Counted from the stretch's first letter, positions 9,262-19,898 are shown. The stretch is DNA of 64,000 nt from Undibacterium parvum (GCF_003955735.1 NZ_CP034464.1:1364001-1428000), one strand, 5' to 3'. Numbers and translations: made by a program. The notes: generated by a model from the sequence alone, not told the origin.

Positions 9262-9999
9262 ATGTCTATCCTCTGGCAAGCCCGCTTCTTTACGACGGTC
9301 AACCATCTACGCGATTTACCTGGTTTACAGGTACCTGAAGTCGCCTTTGCTGGCCGCTCTAACGCCGGAAAATCTACCGCCATTAATATTCTGTGTAATC
9401 AGAAAAAACTCTGCTTTGCCTCGAAAACACCGGGCCGCACCCAGCATATCAACTATTTTTCTATCGGTGGCGCACACGTTGCGCAACATCGCAAAGATGC
9501 CACAAGGGTAGACGAGATCCGCGCCTTGTTAGTCGATTTACCTGGATATGGTTATGCCGAAGTTCCTGGTGCAGCTAAAAATCATTGGAATCAATTGCTC
9601 GGTAATTATGTGCAAAAACGCGATCAATTATCTGCCTTGATCTTGATCATGGATTCGCGACGTCCTTTCACCGATCTGGATAGACAGATGTTGGAATGGT
9701 ACGCACCGACCGGTAGACCAGTGCATTGTTTGCTCACCAAAGCCGACAAACTCAATCGCAATGAAGCCACCAATGCTTTGCGTTTGACCAACACGGTACT
9801 GGCCAGCTATACCGATGAGCATGGTGTACCGTTTCCATTTACGGCACAATTATTCTCGTCGCTGAAACGGATAGGGATAGAAGAAGCGGATGCAAAAATC
9901 CAACAACTGACTGGTTTAGATCAGCCCTACGTGAAAAACATTATTGAATCTGAAAATGCTGAAGACGGTGCTGGTTCCGCTGCATCAGATCCAGTTTAA
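9262..9999 (+). CDS. engB: ribosome biogenesis GTPase EngB (YsxC/YihA)
   Basis: 245 residues. The GTPase motifs are intact: G1 GRSNAGKS (31-38), G3 DLPG (92-95) followed by YGYAEVPG, and G4 TKAD (159-162). EngB is a small TRAFAC GTPase needed for late assembly of the 50S subunit. An insert ([12 protein letters not shown], about 76-87) separates the switch region from G3, and a 30-residue acidic/serine C-terminal tail ([14 protein letters not shown]) extends past the GTPase domain, as often seen in Burkholderiales. It stands alone, divergent from cytochrome c4. The space after it holds a minus-strand terminator rather than one of its own. Confidence 0.95.
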   Translation: MSILWQARFFTTVNHLRDLPGLQVPEVAFAGRSNAGKSTAINILCNQKKLCFASKTPGRTQHINYFSIGGAHVAQHRKDATRVDEIRALLVDLPGYGYAEVPGAAKNHWNQLLGNYVQKRDQLSALILIMDSRRPFTDLDRQMLEWYAPTGRPVHCLLTKADKLNRNEATNALRLTNTVLASYTDEHGVPFPFTAQLFSSLKRIGIEEADAKIQQLTGLDQPYVKNIIESENAEDGAGSAASDPV

Positions 10000-10005
10000 A
10001 GTAGC

Positions 10006-10037
10006 AAAAAAAACCCCGGCCATAACAACGACCGGGG
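10006..10037 (-). terminator. minus-strand intrinsic terminator between engB and hemB
   Basis: An 8-bp stem (CCCCGGTC / GGCCGGGG with one T.G pair, loop GTTGTTAT) is followed by TTTTTTTT on the minus strand. On the plus strand the stem is followed by AAAG, so it is not an efficient terminator for engB. Confidence 0.7.
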
Positions 10038-10125
10038 AAAGTAACGCCAATATCGAATAGGGTCGATGGGCGCCCGCTCAGGGAGAATAAGCGGTAGGCT
10101 AATGCCTAGTAACTCTGAGCCTAGT
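10006..10125 (-). ncRNA. candidate small RNA antisense to the engB-hemB gap
   Basis: Between two plus-strand genes, the minus strand holds successive hairpins: TAGGC..GCCTA (10095-10108), CCGCT..AGCGG (10073-10093), then the strong stem CCCCGGTC / GGCCGGGG followed by eight T (10006-10037). The T-tract is on the minus strand only, so the terminator serves leftward transcription, yet no gene reads leftward here. A small RNA of about 100-120 nt is the simplest explanation. The 5' end and promoter are not defined. Comparison with known betaproteobacterial small RNA families would settle identity. Confidence 0.4.
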
Positions 10126-10158
10126 TTTAAAAAAAAGTTTCATCTCTATTTAAATTAA

Positions 10159-11205
<1,047 letters not shown>

Positions 11206-11215
11206 TAAAGTAAAC

Positions 11216-11245
11216 GAGAGCGAGCCTGCGCACAGGCCCGCTCTC
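11216..11245. terminator. strong hairpin after hemB
   Basis: GAGAGCG-A-GCCTG / CAGGC-C-CGCTCTC has 12 pairs and one mismatch around a CGCA loop, 10 bases after the hemB stop codon. No T-tract follows on the plus strand, so it may stop RNA decay or assist Rho rather than terminate by itself. Confidence 0.5.
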
Positions 11246-11323
11246 ACTGAGCATTAAGCGCTCCCGTCTTTCTGACAGGCCTTTCTGACACCTCTTCCTG
11301 ACCATTTAAGCGAGCCAAGTCTC

Positions 11324-12553
11324 ATGCAGGAAAAAATCATCATCTTCGCCAGTCCGGTGTTTTTTCTCCTGATCGCCTGCGAGTTTATTATTGCGCAGCG
11401 CCGCCAACAGCATCTGTATCGCATCAATGACGCCATCAATAGTTTAAGTCTGGGCGTGATAAGCCAGATTGCCGGTGTGTTTCTAAAGTTTTTGTCAGTC
11501 GGGATGTACGCCTGGGTCTATCAACATAGCGCCCTGTTCGACTTATCTGAAGACAGTGTCTGGGTTTGGATTTCTGGCTTGCTGCTGTATGATTTTCTGT
11601 ATTACTGGTTGCACCGCATGGGGCATCAAACCAATCTATTATGGGCGGCGCACGTGGTGCATCATCAGAGCGAAGCCTATAACCTGACTACGGCACTGCG
11701 CCAGACCAGTAGCGGAGCTTTATTTGGCTGGATTTTTTATTTGCCGCTGGCATTGCTAGGTTATCCGGTCGAAGTTTTTATCGTGATTGCACTGATCGAT
11801 TTACTCTATCAATTTTGGATACACACTCAGCAAATTGGCAAGCTCGGCTGGTTTGACCGGGTCTTTGTGTCGCCCTCCAACCATAGGGTGCATCATGGCG
11901 TGAATGACCTGTATCTGGATAAAAATTATGGCGGCATACTGATACTCTGGGACCGACTCTTTGGCAGCTTCATAGAAGAGCAAGACGCCCATCCTGTGTT
12001 GTTTGGCACGCGCAGTCCGCTGCGCAGCTGGAACCCGATATGGGCTAATTTAGAGGTGTATGCCGCCGTCGCAAAATCCGCCTGGCAGACAGAAAATTGG
12101 TGGGACAAATGGCGCATCTGGCTGATGCCACCGGGTTGGCAACCCAACGACTTGCTGCGCAAAACTGCAGCACAAACATTTGACATGGCACGTCCCGAAT
12201 ATAATCCGCCTTTGGCCAAGCCCAAGCTATGGTATTGCTTAATCCAATTTACGCTATGCCTACAAGTCGGCACCCACTTTTTGTTGCGTGTTGATAGTCT
12301 CGCCCTGCTGCCTGCGCTGGCCTATGCAGGATGGCTGATTTCGGTATTTTTTATTCTGGGCGGGCTGATGGAGCAGCGTCCGGTTTATCGACGTTTAGAG
12401 CAGGCACGCTTGAGTTTGACCCTGCTCATCCCTATCTTCAGTGAGACCTGGTTTAGCACCTTAGACTTAGATTTAAATTTAAAATTGGCAATCGCGCTGT
12501 ACGCGCTACTCTCCTTACTCGCGCTATCGCGTTTTTTTGAAAAATCAAAGTAA
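11324..12553 (+). CDS. sterol desaturase/fatty acid hydroxylase superfamily membrane protein
   Basis: 409 residues with several membrane segments (about 5-22, 40-62, 80-95, 135-160, 300-345, 375-400). The di-iron histidine boxes of the superfamily are present: HRMGH (97-101), HVVHH (110-114) and HRVHH (about 188-192), placed around membrane segments as expected on the cytoplasmic face. The family hydroxylates or desaturates lipids such as sterols, carotenoids, fatty acids and alkylglycerols; the substrate here cannot be read from sequence. A long C-terminal membrane region distinguishes it from minimal 250-300-residue members. Its stop codon directly touches the ATG of the CorA gene, so the two form an operon. 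Confidence 0.85.
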   Translation: MQEKIIIFASPVFFLLIACEFIIAQRRQQHLYRINDAINSLSLGVISQIAGVFLKFLSVGMYAWVYQHSALFDLSEDSVWVWISGLLLYDFLYYWLHRMGHQTNLLWAAHVVHHQSEAYNLTTALRQTSSGALFGWIFYLPLALLGYPVEVFIVIALIDLLYQFWIHTQQIGKLGWFDRVFVSPSNHRVHHGVNDLYLDKNYGGILILWDRLFGSFIEEQDAHPVLFGTRSPLRSWNPIWANLEVYAAVAKSAWQTENWWDKWRIWLMPPGWQPNDLLRKTAAQTFDMARPEYNPPLAKPKLWYCLIQFTLCLQVGTHFLLRVDSLALLPALAYAGWLISVFFILGGLMEQRPVYRRLEQARLSLTLLIPIFSETWFSTLDLDLNLKLAIALYALLSLLALSRFFEKSK

Positions 12554-13669
12554 ATGGATATTTTTTACATAGGCGAACAACAGGTCACACTTAACCAGAT
12601 TGGCGCGACTGCATCGGTGTTCCGCTGGCTAGATGCGACCCATGATGAGGTGGCGGCAGATCCCGAGGCATGGCGCGATGCGGTCGAAAAAATCACGGGC
12701 GTTCGCCTGTATGATCTACATCTGAGAGACGCGGTAAATCTGACTCACCCCTCCTATTTTGACTCTACCCAAGAATACGAGATGGTGGTGTTTCGTAAAT
12801 TAGCTCTACATGCCGATGCCAGCACAGCCACTGACGGCATAAAGAGAAAAGTGCCGGCAGTACTGAATAAATTACTCACCTTGCCGGTCTCGTTTTTTTT
12901 AATCGATAAGGCATTGGTGACGGTGCGATCGAGCAAGAGTCAGAGCATAGAACAAGCGCGCGCGCGCTTACTTTCCTACAAATACAAGCCCGAGGGAAAT
13001 ACCCACGCCGCACGCTTGCCGACCTCGCCCGAAGATTTGATGCTGCGCCTACTCAATTCCATGGTCGACCAATACCTCGATTTGCGCCAGCCACTGACGC
13101 AGCAACTAGACCGCTGGCAACATGCCCTACTCGATCCGCGCAAACCTTTTAAAAACTGGCTTGCCTTACTCGATTCACGGATAGAATTACGCAAATTAGA
13201 TCATCTGTGCGAAGAGCAGCACGATGCGCTACAAGAATTACGCGACTACATTGTCGATACCCATGACGGCACAGTCAACGGCAATGGCCGCAGTAAAGAC
13301 CTTTTACTAGTGCGCACCAATGATGTAATCGAGCATATCGGCAGGGTATTGAATCACGCGCGCCGACTTGAAGCCTCGCTAGAATCGGCAGTGCAAATTC
13401 ATTTCGCCGCGATGGCCCACCGCACCAGTGAAATCATGCGCACCCTGACCGTCATTACGGCGCTGTTTATGCCCCTCACTTTGATTACCGGGATCTTCGG
13501 TATGAATTTCGTGAAGATGCCTATGCTCGATATGGCTTCTGGCTTTTGGATCATTATGGGTACGATGTTGGGCCTGGTGGTGCTACTGCTAGGCTACTTC
13601 CGCAGCAAGAGTTATTTCGAAGAACGCGCCATGCAACAAAGCTCAAGACCTCACGATACTAGGGAGTAG
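12554..13669 (+). CDS. corA: CorA-family divalent cation transporter
   Basis: 371 residues. A large, mostly helical cytoplasmic N-terminal domain (about 1-305) is followed by two C-terminal membrane helices (about 297-319 and 330-350). The signature GMN (in IFGMNFVKM) at the end of the first helix forms the selectivity loop for hydrated Mg2+ (or Co2+/Ni2+) in pentameric CorA channels. The ATG follows the preceding stop codon without a gap (TAAATG), indicating translational coupling. The loop after GMN reads FVKMPML rather than the more common GxMPE, so cation preference is open. Confidence 0.9.
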   Translation: MDIFYIGEQQVTLNQIGATASVFRWLDATHDEVAADPEAWRDAVEKITGVRLYDLHLRDAVNLTHPSYFDSTQEYEMVVFRKLALHADASTATDGIKRKVPAVLNKLLTLPVSFFLIDKALVTVRSSKSQSIEQARARLLSYKYKPEGNTHAARLPTSPEDLMLRLLNSMVDQYLDLRQPLTQQLDRWQHALLDPRKPFKNWLALLDSRIELRKLDHLCEEQHDALQELRDYIVDTHDGTVNGNGRSKDLLLVRTNDVIEHIGRVLNHARRLEASLESAVQIHFAAMAHRTSEIMRTLTVITALFMPLTLITGIFGMNFVKMPMLDMASGFWIIMGTMLGLVVLLLGYFRSKSYFEERAMQQSSRPHDTRE

Positions 13670-13691
13670 TATCGCCATTCACATGCCGCTT

Positions 13692-13710
13692 GCGCAATAG
13701 ATATGTGCGC
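13692..13710. repeat. half copy of the palindromic repeat family (or related motif)
   Basis: GCGCAATAGATATGTGCGC is an imperfect palindrome 16 bases before the sbcB start. It closely resembles the one at 47748-47766 and shares the GCGCA..ATATG..GCGC pattern of the two-armed repeats. Confidence 0.4.
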
Positions 13711-13725
13711 AATTGCAGGTAATGT

Positions 13726-15198
13726 ATGGATACCCCCCCTATTTCTTTAAATACTATTCGAAAATATATGCACGATTACAGCTTTCTTTGGCACGACTAC
13801 GAAACCTTCGGCGCGCAGGCGAGGCGCGATAGACCGGCCCAATTTGCCGCCATCCGTACCGACGCCGATCTGAACGAAATCGGCGAACCCATCATGCTGT
13901 ATTGCCAGCCCGCGCCCGACTTTTTACCAGATCCGCAATCCTGCCTGATCACCGGGATTACGCCGCAAGAATGCCTGGAACGCGGAGTACCAGAATACCA
14001 ATTTGCAGCGACTATCGAACAAGCATTTTCACAGCCAGGGACCATAGGTGTAGGCTACAACACCATACGCTTCGATGACGAGATCACGCGCTTCATGTTC
14101 TGGCGCAATCTGATCGATCCGTATGCGCGCGAATGGCAAAATGACTGCGGGCGCTGGGATCTACTCGATGTGGTGCGCACCACTTACGCACTCAGACCGG
14201 ATGGCATATACTGGCCGACCAATGCGGAAGGCAAACCTAGTTTTCGCCTCGAGCATTTAGCTGCCGCCAATGGCCTGGCGCACGAAGCAGCCCACGATGC
14301 CTTATCCGACGTGCGTGCCACCATCGCCTTGGCCAAACTGATACGCCAGCATCAACCCAAATTATTCGAATTTTGCCTGTCCTTGCGCAAGAAAGAAAAA
14401 GTAGCGACGGAGATCGGTTTGCCTCTCAAAAAAGCCTTCCTGCACGTATCGGGCATGATACCGGCTGAGCGTGGTTGCATTACGGCAGTTTGGCCACTCG
14501 CGCTGCATCCACAGAACAAAAACGAAGTGATCGTCTGGGATCTCAATTACGACCCTAGCGAATTATTTACGCTCGATGCCGCCAGCATTAAACTGCGCAT
14601 GTTCAGCAAGGCCGATGCGCTACCAGAAGGCGTCAGCCGTTTGCCGATCAAGAGCATACATCTGAATAAATCGCCTATCGTCATCAGTAATCTAAAAACC
14701 CTGAGCGCAGATCGTGCCGCCCATTGGGGGCTAGATATGCAGTTAGTCCAGAGTCATGCCAAGCTCGCCGAGGGTGCGCCAGACATGTCTAGCATCTGGC
14801 AGCAGATATTCTCACGCAACACCGAAACGGGCGTTGATGTGGATGAGGATTTATACGGTGGCTTTGTTGGTAACAACGACAGGCGCACGTTGACCGACTT
14901 GCGCGCCATGACGCCGGCGGAGTTAGCCAGCACACATCCACAGTTTCAAGATGGCCGCCTCAAAGAACTGCTGTTTCGCTATCGCGCACGGAATTTTCCG
15001 TCCACTTTATCCAGCCAGGAACAACAGCAATGGCAGCGCCATATCGCAGCACGATTGCTGGATGGCGCTGCCAAGGCTTTAACGGTAGAGCAGTTTTTTG
15101 ATCGCATCGACAGCTTGCAAGAAAGCGCAGACGAGAGAGCTGAAGAAATACTGGGAGCGCTGTACGATTACGCCGAGCAAATTACCCCGGTCCGCTAG
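13726..15198 (+). CDS. sbcB: exodeoxyribonuclease I
   Basis: 490 residues. SbcB degrades single-stranded DNA 3' to 5' and acts in mismatch repair and recombination. The DEDDh exonuclease motifs are seen: HDYETFG (Exo I, about residues 23-29), GYNTIRFDDE (Exo II) and HDALSDVRA (Exo III with the catalytic His and Asp). The SH3-like and helical C-terminal regions fill the normal length of about 475 residues. Met15 (MHDYSFLWHDYE) is the start favoured by homology, but the upstream ATG at 13726 has the better ribosome site (CAGGT seven bases before), so I kept it. A convergent terminator and a 100-bp repeat follow. Confidence 0.93.
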   Translation: MDTPPISLNTIRKYMHDYSFLWHDYETFGAQARRDRPAQFAAIRTDADLNEIGEPIMLYCQPAPDFLPDPQSCLITGITPQECLERGVPEYQFAATIEQAFSQPGTIGVGYNTIRFDDEITRFMFWRNLIDPYAREWQNDCGRWDLLDVVRTTYALRPDGIYWPTNAEGKPSFRLEHLAAANGLAHEAAHDALSDVRATIALAKLIRQHQPKLFEFCLSLRKKEKVATEIGLPLKKAFLHVSGMIPAERGCITAVWPLALHPQNKNEVIVWDLNYDPSELFTLDAASIKLRMFSKADALPEGVSRLPIKSIHLNKSPIVISNLKTLSADRAAHWGLDMQLVQSHAKLAEGAPDMSSIWQQIFSRNTETGVDVDEDLYGGFVGNNDRRTLTDLRAMTPAELASTHPQFQDGRLKELLFRYRARNFPSTLSSQEQQQWQRHIAARLLDGAAKALTVEQFFDRIDSLQESADERAEEILGALYDYAEQITPVR

Positions 15199-15229
15199 CT
15201 CGATTGATAAAAAAAGTAATTTCATATTA

Positions 15230-15329
15230 GGACTTACGCCAAATGGTCGCAGCTAGGCGTACCGTCGAAGACAGTACTTTAGTACGGCAAGAAGGATACA
15301 ACGACGCTGGGGCGGTTTTGCGTAAGTCC
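15230..15329. repeat. 100-bp inverted-repeat element, copy 1
   Basis: It begins GGACTTACGC and ends TTTTGCGTAAGTCC, giving terminal inverted repeats of 14 bases with one mismatch. By eye about 87 of 100 positions match the second copy at 59803-59902, with no length difference. It has no coding capacity. It looks like a miniature mobile element or a large structured repeat, placed between convergent sbcB and dsbD. Confidence 0.85.
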
Positions 15330-15336
15330 CACATAT

Positions 15337-15379
15337 AAAAAAACGCTCAGAGTCTAAACTGACCCCTGAGCGTTTTTTT
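15337..15379. terminator. bidirectional intrinsic terminator between sbcB and dsbD
   Basis: AAAAAAACGCTCAG and CTGAGCGTTTTTTT flank a 15-base loop, giving a stem with A7/T7 tails that works on both strands for the two converging genes. Confidence 0.9.
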
Positions 15380-15384
15380 GTAAG

Positions 15385-17190
15385 CTAGATACTTCCTAAG
15401 GCCTGCAGCGAGGTCAAAAATTTCTCTACGTTTTGGTAACCGATGACGCGCGCATCGATTAATTCTTGCCCTTGCTTATCAAAAAAAATGATGCCCGGTG
15501 GCCCGAACAAATTAAAACGTTTTAGCAACTCTTTATCTTGCGCATTATTTGCTGTGACATCGACCTGCAACAACAAGATCTTGTCTAGCTTGGCTTTGAC
15601 TTGCGCATCACTGAAAGTAAGTTTCTCCATTTCTTTGCAGGACACACACCAATCCGCATAAAAATCGAGCATTACCAACTGAGCTTTGGATTGCAGTAAA
15701 ACCTCATTCAGTTCGCTCAGTGATCCTATGCGCTTAAAATTCACCGTATGCGCTGGCGCACCAAACAGATGCGCAACTGGCGCATAGACGTCACGCCCGC
15801 CAGTACTTACCCCTATCAATTGGCTCAGGCCTAGCAGCGCGAGCGTCACTGCGAAAACTTTCGACGGCAAGCCTCCTCTGTGAATAAACAATTGATATCC
15901 AGCATAGCCCAACAACAGTGCGGCCCAGCCAACCATTTGCGCCCACGCCGGAATGACGGGCGACACCATCCACAAAGCCATCGCCAACATTAAGACACCG
16001 AAGAAACGTTTGATCGCTTCCATCCACGCGCCCGCACGCGGCAACAGGCTACCGGCCGAAATGCCCATCAATAATAAAGGCACACTCATGCCCATCGCCA
16101 TCGCAAACAAGGCGCTACCACCGACCAGCACATCACGGGTTTGACTAATGTAGACCAGCGCGCCCGCCAGCGGCGCCGCAACGCAAGGCCCGACGATGAG
16201 CGCCGAGATCGCCCCCATCAGAAACACGCCTATGAGTTTGCCGTTGCGTTGCCCCTCAGAGACCACAGTTAATTTAGTTTGCAAAGCGCCAGGAACCTGT
16301 AATTGATAGACCCCGAACATAGACAAGGACAAGCCCGCCATTAGCACGGCAAAGGCGCCGAGCACCCAGGGATTTTGCAAAGTCGCAGCCAAGCCCTCAC
16401 CGATTAATCCAGCGGCAACCCCGAGTGCGGTGTACACCAATGCCATCCCAAGCGCGTAACTGAGCGAAAGAAAAAATCCCCGGCTACGTTTAATGCCTAC
16501 GCCTTCGCCCACAATGATGAAGGACAATATAGGCACCATAGGCAAGACACAGGGCGTAAAAGCCAGGCCTAAGCCTAATAGAAAAAACAGCGGCAATATC
16601 GCGATTAACTTACCGCTCTTTAGTGCTTTGCTGATGCTATAGCTATCACTGGTGCCGGTGCTCACCGCTTTAGGCTGGGCGTCTAGCTCTGTGGTTAGCA
16701 AAGCGGCGTCTTTGCCATTCGGGATAGTGCTTGCAACGGCACTTAGCTTCACGCTAGTTTCCATCGGTGGATAACACAAACCTTGATCCGCACAGCCCTG
16801 GCGGCCCAGCTTTAGGACAAAGTCAGCACTCACTTGCACGGGAATATTTACCACTACGCGACCGCGGTAAGTCTCGACTTCTTTTTGAAAAGTTTCATCG
16901 AATTTGACTTTGCCAGGAGGCAGTTGAAACTCGCCCAAGTTCGCCCCTTCCGCCACGATCTTCACGCGGTCCCGATACAGGTAATAACCATCGGCAATCA
17001 GGAAGGTCACTTCCGCCATACCAGGCTGGGCCATGTGCGCCTCGACCTTGAACGCCTGCTCAGGATCGAGAAAGTCGTCTGCAAGACTAGGCTGCGCCGT
17101 TGCAAACAAAAATAGCGCGGCAAAGATCGGCAAAGAAGCACGAAAAAAACCACGCTGAATATAACTAAAGCTACTCATAAAAAACTTCAT
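15385..17190 (-). CDS. dsbD: thiol:disulfide interchange protein DsbD
   Basis: 601 residues, full length. A signal peptide (ending about residue 38) is followed by the periplasmic alpha domain with its two cysteines (GCADQGLCYPPM). An eight-helix membrane domain (about 195-445) has the paired cysteines in LAFTPCVLPMVPI and GPCVAAPLAG. The C-terminal thioredoxin-like domain carries WCVSC. All six redox cysteines are present. DsbD carries electrons from cytoplasmic thioredoxin across the membrane to keep DsbC and apocytochrome c thiols reduced, fitting the System II genes about 7 kb away. It is transcribed toward sbcB and ends at the shared terminator. Confidence 0.96.
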   Translation of the reverse strand: MKFFMSSFSYIQRGFFRASLPIFAALFLFATAQPSLADDFLDPEQAFKVEAHMAQPGMAEVTFLIADGYYLYRDRVKIVAEGANLGEFQLPPGKVKFDETFQKEVETYRGRVVVNIPVQVSADFVLKLGRQGCADQGLCYPPMETSVKLSAVASTIPNGKDAALLTTELDAQPKAVSTGTSDSYSISKALKSGKLIAILPLFFLLGLGLAFTPCVLPMVPILSFIIVGEGVGIKRSRGFFLSLSYALGMALVYTALGVAAGLIGEGLAATLQNPWVLGAFAVLMAGLSLSMFGVYQLQVPGALQTKLTVVSEGQRNGKLIGVFLMGAISALIVGPCVAAPLAGALVYISQTRDVLVGGSALFAMAMGMSVPLLLMGISAGSLLPRAGAWMEAIKRFFGVLMLAMALWMVSPVIPAWAQMVGWAALLLGYAGYQLFIHRGGLPSKVFAVTLALLGLSQLIGVSTGGRDVYAPVAHLFGAPAHTVNFKRIGSLSELNEVLLQSKAQLVMLDFYADWCVSCKEMEKLTFSDAQVKAKLDKILLLQVDVTANNAQDKELLKRFNLFGPPGIIFFDKQGQELIDARVIGYQNVEKFLTSLQALGSI

Positions 17191-17410
17191 GCGCTTCCCA
17201 GGTTACGAAACAAAAAATGAAACTGACTGAAATGCCCGTCTAACAGTATACCCAGACATTTTTATAGAGACAGCTATGATGCCAGAATGTTCCAGTAAGC
17301 AAACCAGATATCGACAATTTCGTATCCGCTTCTGCGAATAATCAAATCCACTCGTCGTTAGTCTGGCGAATACGATTAATATTACACGCGCAGTAAATAA
17401 ACTCTGGTGT

Positions 17411-17453
17411 TTAAAAAAAGCAAAAAGCCGTTCAGCTTACACTGAACGGCTTT
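17411..17453 (-). terminator. intrinsic terminator of the alpha (rplQ) operon
   Basis: On the minus strand, AAAGCCGTTCAG / CTGAACGGCTTT (12 bp, loop TGTAAG) is followed by a T-rich run. It lies 29 bases beyond the rplQ stop codon and closes the whole ribosomal cluster. The remaining 220 bases toward dsbD must hold the dsbD promoter, not identified. Confidence 0.92.
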
Positions 17454-17481
17454 CAATTTAAGCGACCCAAAGGCCGTTTAA

Positions 17482-17877
17482 TTATTCTGCTACTGGCGCG
17501 TCGTCAGCATCAGAGATTTCTGGTCTGTCCATTAGCTCAACATAAGCCATAGGAGCGTTGTCGCCTACGCGAAAACCCATTTTCAGGATACGCAGGTAAC
17601 CGCCGTTACGATTTGCGTAACGTGGACCGAATTCAGCGAACAATTTCAAGACCATTTCACGATCGCGCAAACGCGCAAAAGCCAAACGCTTATTTGCCAA
17701 AGTGTTTGTTTTACCCATAGTCAGAATCGGCTCGATAACGCGGCGCAATTCTTTTGCTTTAGGCAAAGTTGTTTTGATGGCTTCGTGACGCAGCAACGAT
17801 ACTGTCATGTTGCGCAGCATAGCCAAACGGTGGGAAGAGGTACGATTCAGCTTACGTAAGCCGTGACGATGACGCAT
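17482..17877 (-). CDS. rplQ: 50S ribosomal protein L17
   Basis: 131 residues, beginning [17 protein letters not shown], the universal L17 N-terminus. It is the last gene of the alpha operon, 123 bases after rpoA and followed by a strong terminator. L17 binds 23S rRNA near the exit tunnel rim. The C-terminal tail is acidic ([10 protein letters not shown]), slightly longer than in E. coli. Confidence 0.97.
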   Translation of the reverse strand: MRHRHGLRKLNRTSSHRLAMLRNMTVSLLRHEAIKTTLPKAKELRRVIEPILTMGKTNTLANKRLAFARLRDREMVLKLFAEFGPRYANRNGGYLRILKMGFRVGDNAPMAYVELMDRPEISDADDAPVAE

Positions 17878-18000
17878 GATATTTCCTTTCGTGTTTTAAA
17901 AAAATCCAGCTCTTCTATCGCTAACAATTTAGCGCGGACCGGTATATGCTTTACTACAATTACCGGGCAGACAGAGCCTGCCCTTACTACAAATTTCAAA

Positions 18001-18978
18001 TTACTTTTCTAAGCCTGCAGGTGGCCAGTTTTCCAACTTCATACCTAAAGACAAACCACGGGAAGCCAATACTTCTTTGATTTCATTCAAAGACTTACGA
18101 CCCAAGTTTGGAGTCTTAAGCAGTTCGTTTTCGCTACGTTGGATCAAGTCACCAATGTAGTAAATGTTTTCTGCTTTCAGACAATTCGCCGAGCGAACTG
18201 TCAATTCTAGATCGTCAACTGGACGCAACAGAACTGGATCAACCGCAGGTGCACGTGATGGCGCTTCTGCAGCGGCTTCAGTACCTTCCAGAGCAGCGAA
18301 GACGTTCAATTGATCAACCAAAACACGAGCCGACTGACGAATTGCTTCTTCAGGTGAAATCACGCCATTTGTTTCGATATTGATGATCAACTTATCCAGA
18401 TCAGTACGCTGTTCTACACGCGCTGATTCAACCGAGTAAGAAACGCGGCGAATCGGTGAGAAAGACGCATCCAAAATGATACGACCAATTGTCTTGTTCG
18501 CATCTTCAGACAGACGACGGACGTTACCTGGCACATAACCACGGCCTTTTTCGACCTTGATCTGCATGTCCAACTTGCCGCCAACGGTTAAGTTTGCGAT
18601 CACGTGATCTGGATTGATTAACTCAACATCATGTGGCAAATCGATATCCGAAGCCAAAACTGGACCTTCGCCATCTTTTTTCAATGTCAAGGTGACTTCA
18701 TCGCGGTTATGCACTTTGAAGACGATACCTTTCAGGTTCAACAAGATGTCGACGACGTCTTCTTGAACACCATCGAGCGTCGAATATTCATGTACAACAC
18801 CAGCGATAGTAACTTCTGTTGGTGCGTAACCCACCATAGAGGACAGCAATACACGGCGCAGCGAGTTGCCCAAAGTGTGGCCAAAACCACGTTCGAACGG
18901 CTCCATCACAACTTTCGCATGACCGGCACCTAGCATTTCAACATCAATAATACGTGGTTTAAACAGATTGTTCTGCAT
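18001..18978 (-). CDS. rpoA: RNA polymerase alpha subunit
   Basis: 325 residues. The N-terminal assembly domain (about 1-235; [18 protein letters not shown] near 29-46) dimerises and recruits beta and beta'. A proline/alanine linker ([11 protein letters not shown]) leads to the C-terminal helix-hairpin-helix domain (about 250-325; [29 protein letters not shown]), which contacts UP elements and activators. It lies between rpsD and rplQ as usual. An intrinsic-terminator-like hairpin separates it from rpsD, so its level may be partly uncoupled from the ribosomal proteins upstream. Confidence 0.98.
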   Translation of the reverse strand: MQNNLFKPRIIDVEMLGAGHAKVVMEPFERGFGHTLGNSLRRVLLSSMVGYAPTEVTIAGVVHEYSTLDGVQEDVVDILLNLKGIVFKVHNRDEVTLTLKKDGEGPVLASDIDLPHDVELINPDHVIANLTVGGKLDMQIKVEKGRGYVPGNVRRLSEDANKTIGRIILDASFSPIRRVSYSVESARVEQRTDLDKLIINIETNGVISPEEAIRQSARVLVDQLNVFAALEGTEAAAEAPSRAPAVDPVLLRPVDDLELTVRSANCLKAENIYYIGDLIQRSENELLKTPNLGRKSLNEIKEVLASRGLSLGMKLENWPPAGLEK

Positions 18979-19033
18979 GAAATATCCTTTTCAATACCCT
19001 CGGCTCATTACACCGATAAGGCTGATGGCTGCA

Positions 19034-19068
19034 AAGAAAAAAGCCTGCCTGTCGAAAAACAGGCAGGC
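19034..19068 (-). terminator. terminator-like hairpin between rpsD and rpoA
   Basis: On the minus strand GCCTGCCTGT / ACAGGCAGGC, a perfect 10-bp stem with loop TTTTCG, is followed by six T. It starts 16 bases past the rpsD stop codon, inside the operon. It may terminate part of the transcripts before rpoA. Confidence 0.75.
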
Positions 19069-19083
19069 GGTAAAACTTGAATA

Positions 19084-19707
19084 TTAACGTGAATACAATT
19101 CGACGATCAGGGATTCGTTGACATCGTGGCAGATATCGCTGCGATCTGGCATGGACTTGAAAGTACCTTCCATTTTCTTGGAATCAACAGCAACCCAAGA
19201 TGGCATACCGATTTGTTCAGCCAAAGACAGGGCCTCAACGATACGCACTTGCTTTTTCGATTTTTCACGAACAGCAACTACATCACCAGATTTAACTTGG
19301 TAGGAAGCGATGTTAACAACGATGTTATTAACAGTAAATGCTTTGTGGCTAACCAATTGACGCGCTTCTGCACGTGTGGAACCGAAGCCCATACGATATG
19401 CGACGTTATCCAAACGGGATTCCAGCAATTTCAACAGAGTTTCGCCAGTATTGCCTTTTTGACGATCAGCTTCTGCGAAATAACGGCGGAACTGACGCTC
19501 CAAGATACCGTACATACGCTTAACTTTTTGCTTTTCACGTAATTGATTACCGTAGTCAGAAGTACGGGCGCCAGACTTAGCACCGTGTTGACCAGGTTTT
19601 ACATCTAATTTACATTTAGAATCTAAAGAACGACGTGCGCTTTTCAGAAACAGATCCGTGCCTTCGCGACGGGATAATTTTGCTTTTGGTCCAATATAAC
19701 GTGCCAC
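19084..19707 (-). CDS. rpsD: 30S ribosomal protein S4
   Basis: 207 residues ([20 protein letters not shown]). The S4 RNA-binding domain covers about 97-160 ([18 protein letters not shown]). It is a primary 16S rRNA binder that initiates 30S assembly and, in E. coli, represses the alpha operon by binding a leader structure. The N-terminal region lacks the zinc-binding cysteine cluster found in some bacteria. Hairpins with T-tracts lie on both sides of the gene. Confidence 0.97.
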   Translation of the reverse strand: MARYIGPKAKLSRREGTDLFLKSARRSLDSKCKLDVKPGQHGAKSGARTSDYGNQLREKQKVKRMYGILERQFRRYFAEADRQKGNTGETLLKLLESRLDNVAYRMGFGSTRAEARQLVSHKAFTVNNIVVNIASYQVKSGDVVAVREKSKKQVRIVEALSLAEQIGMPSWVAVDSKKMEGTFKSMPDRSDICHDVNESLIVELYSR

Positions 19708-19812
19708 GATATTTTCCTTTTATTAATGACGCAAGCAGGAACATCATCCTGCTGCGCTAGTCTGATCTGCAATCGAACAGACGGTGGTCTTACAAAAACT
19801 ACTAAATTCTGC

Positions 19813-19847
19813 GAAAAAACAGAAAACCCACCAATTGAATTGGCGGG
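19813..19847 (-). terminator. terminator-like hairpin between rpsK and rpsD
   Basis: On the minus strand CCCGCCAAT / ATTGGTGGG (9 bp with one G.T pair, loop TCA) is followed by TTTTCTGTTTTTT. It lies in the 191-base gap between rpsK and rpsD, the longest gap within the alpha genes. Confidence 0.7.
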
Positions 19848-19898
19848 CTGTATTCTAACGCTAAATCTACCAGAACACCAGCAGCTTTCGCTACTGTT

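Noticed and set aside
10054..10125. 6S RNA in the engB-hemB spacer
   Set aside because: The candidate transcript is too short and lacks the long closing stem and central bubble of 6S RNA.
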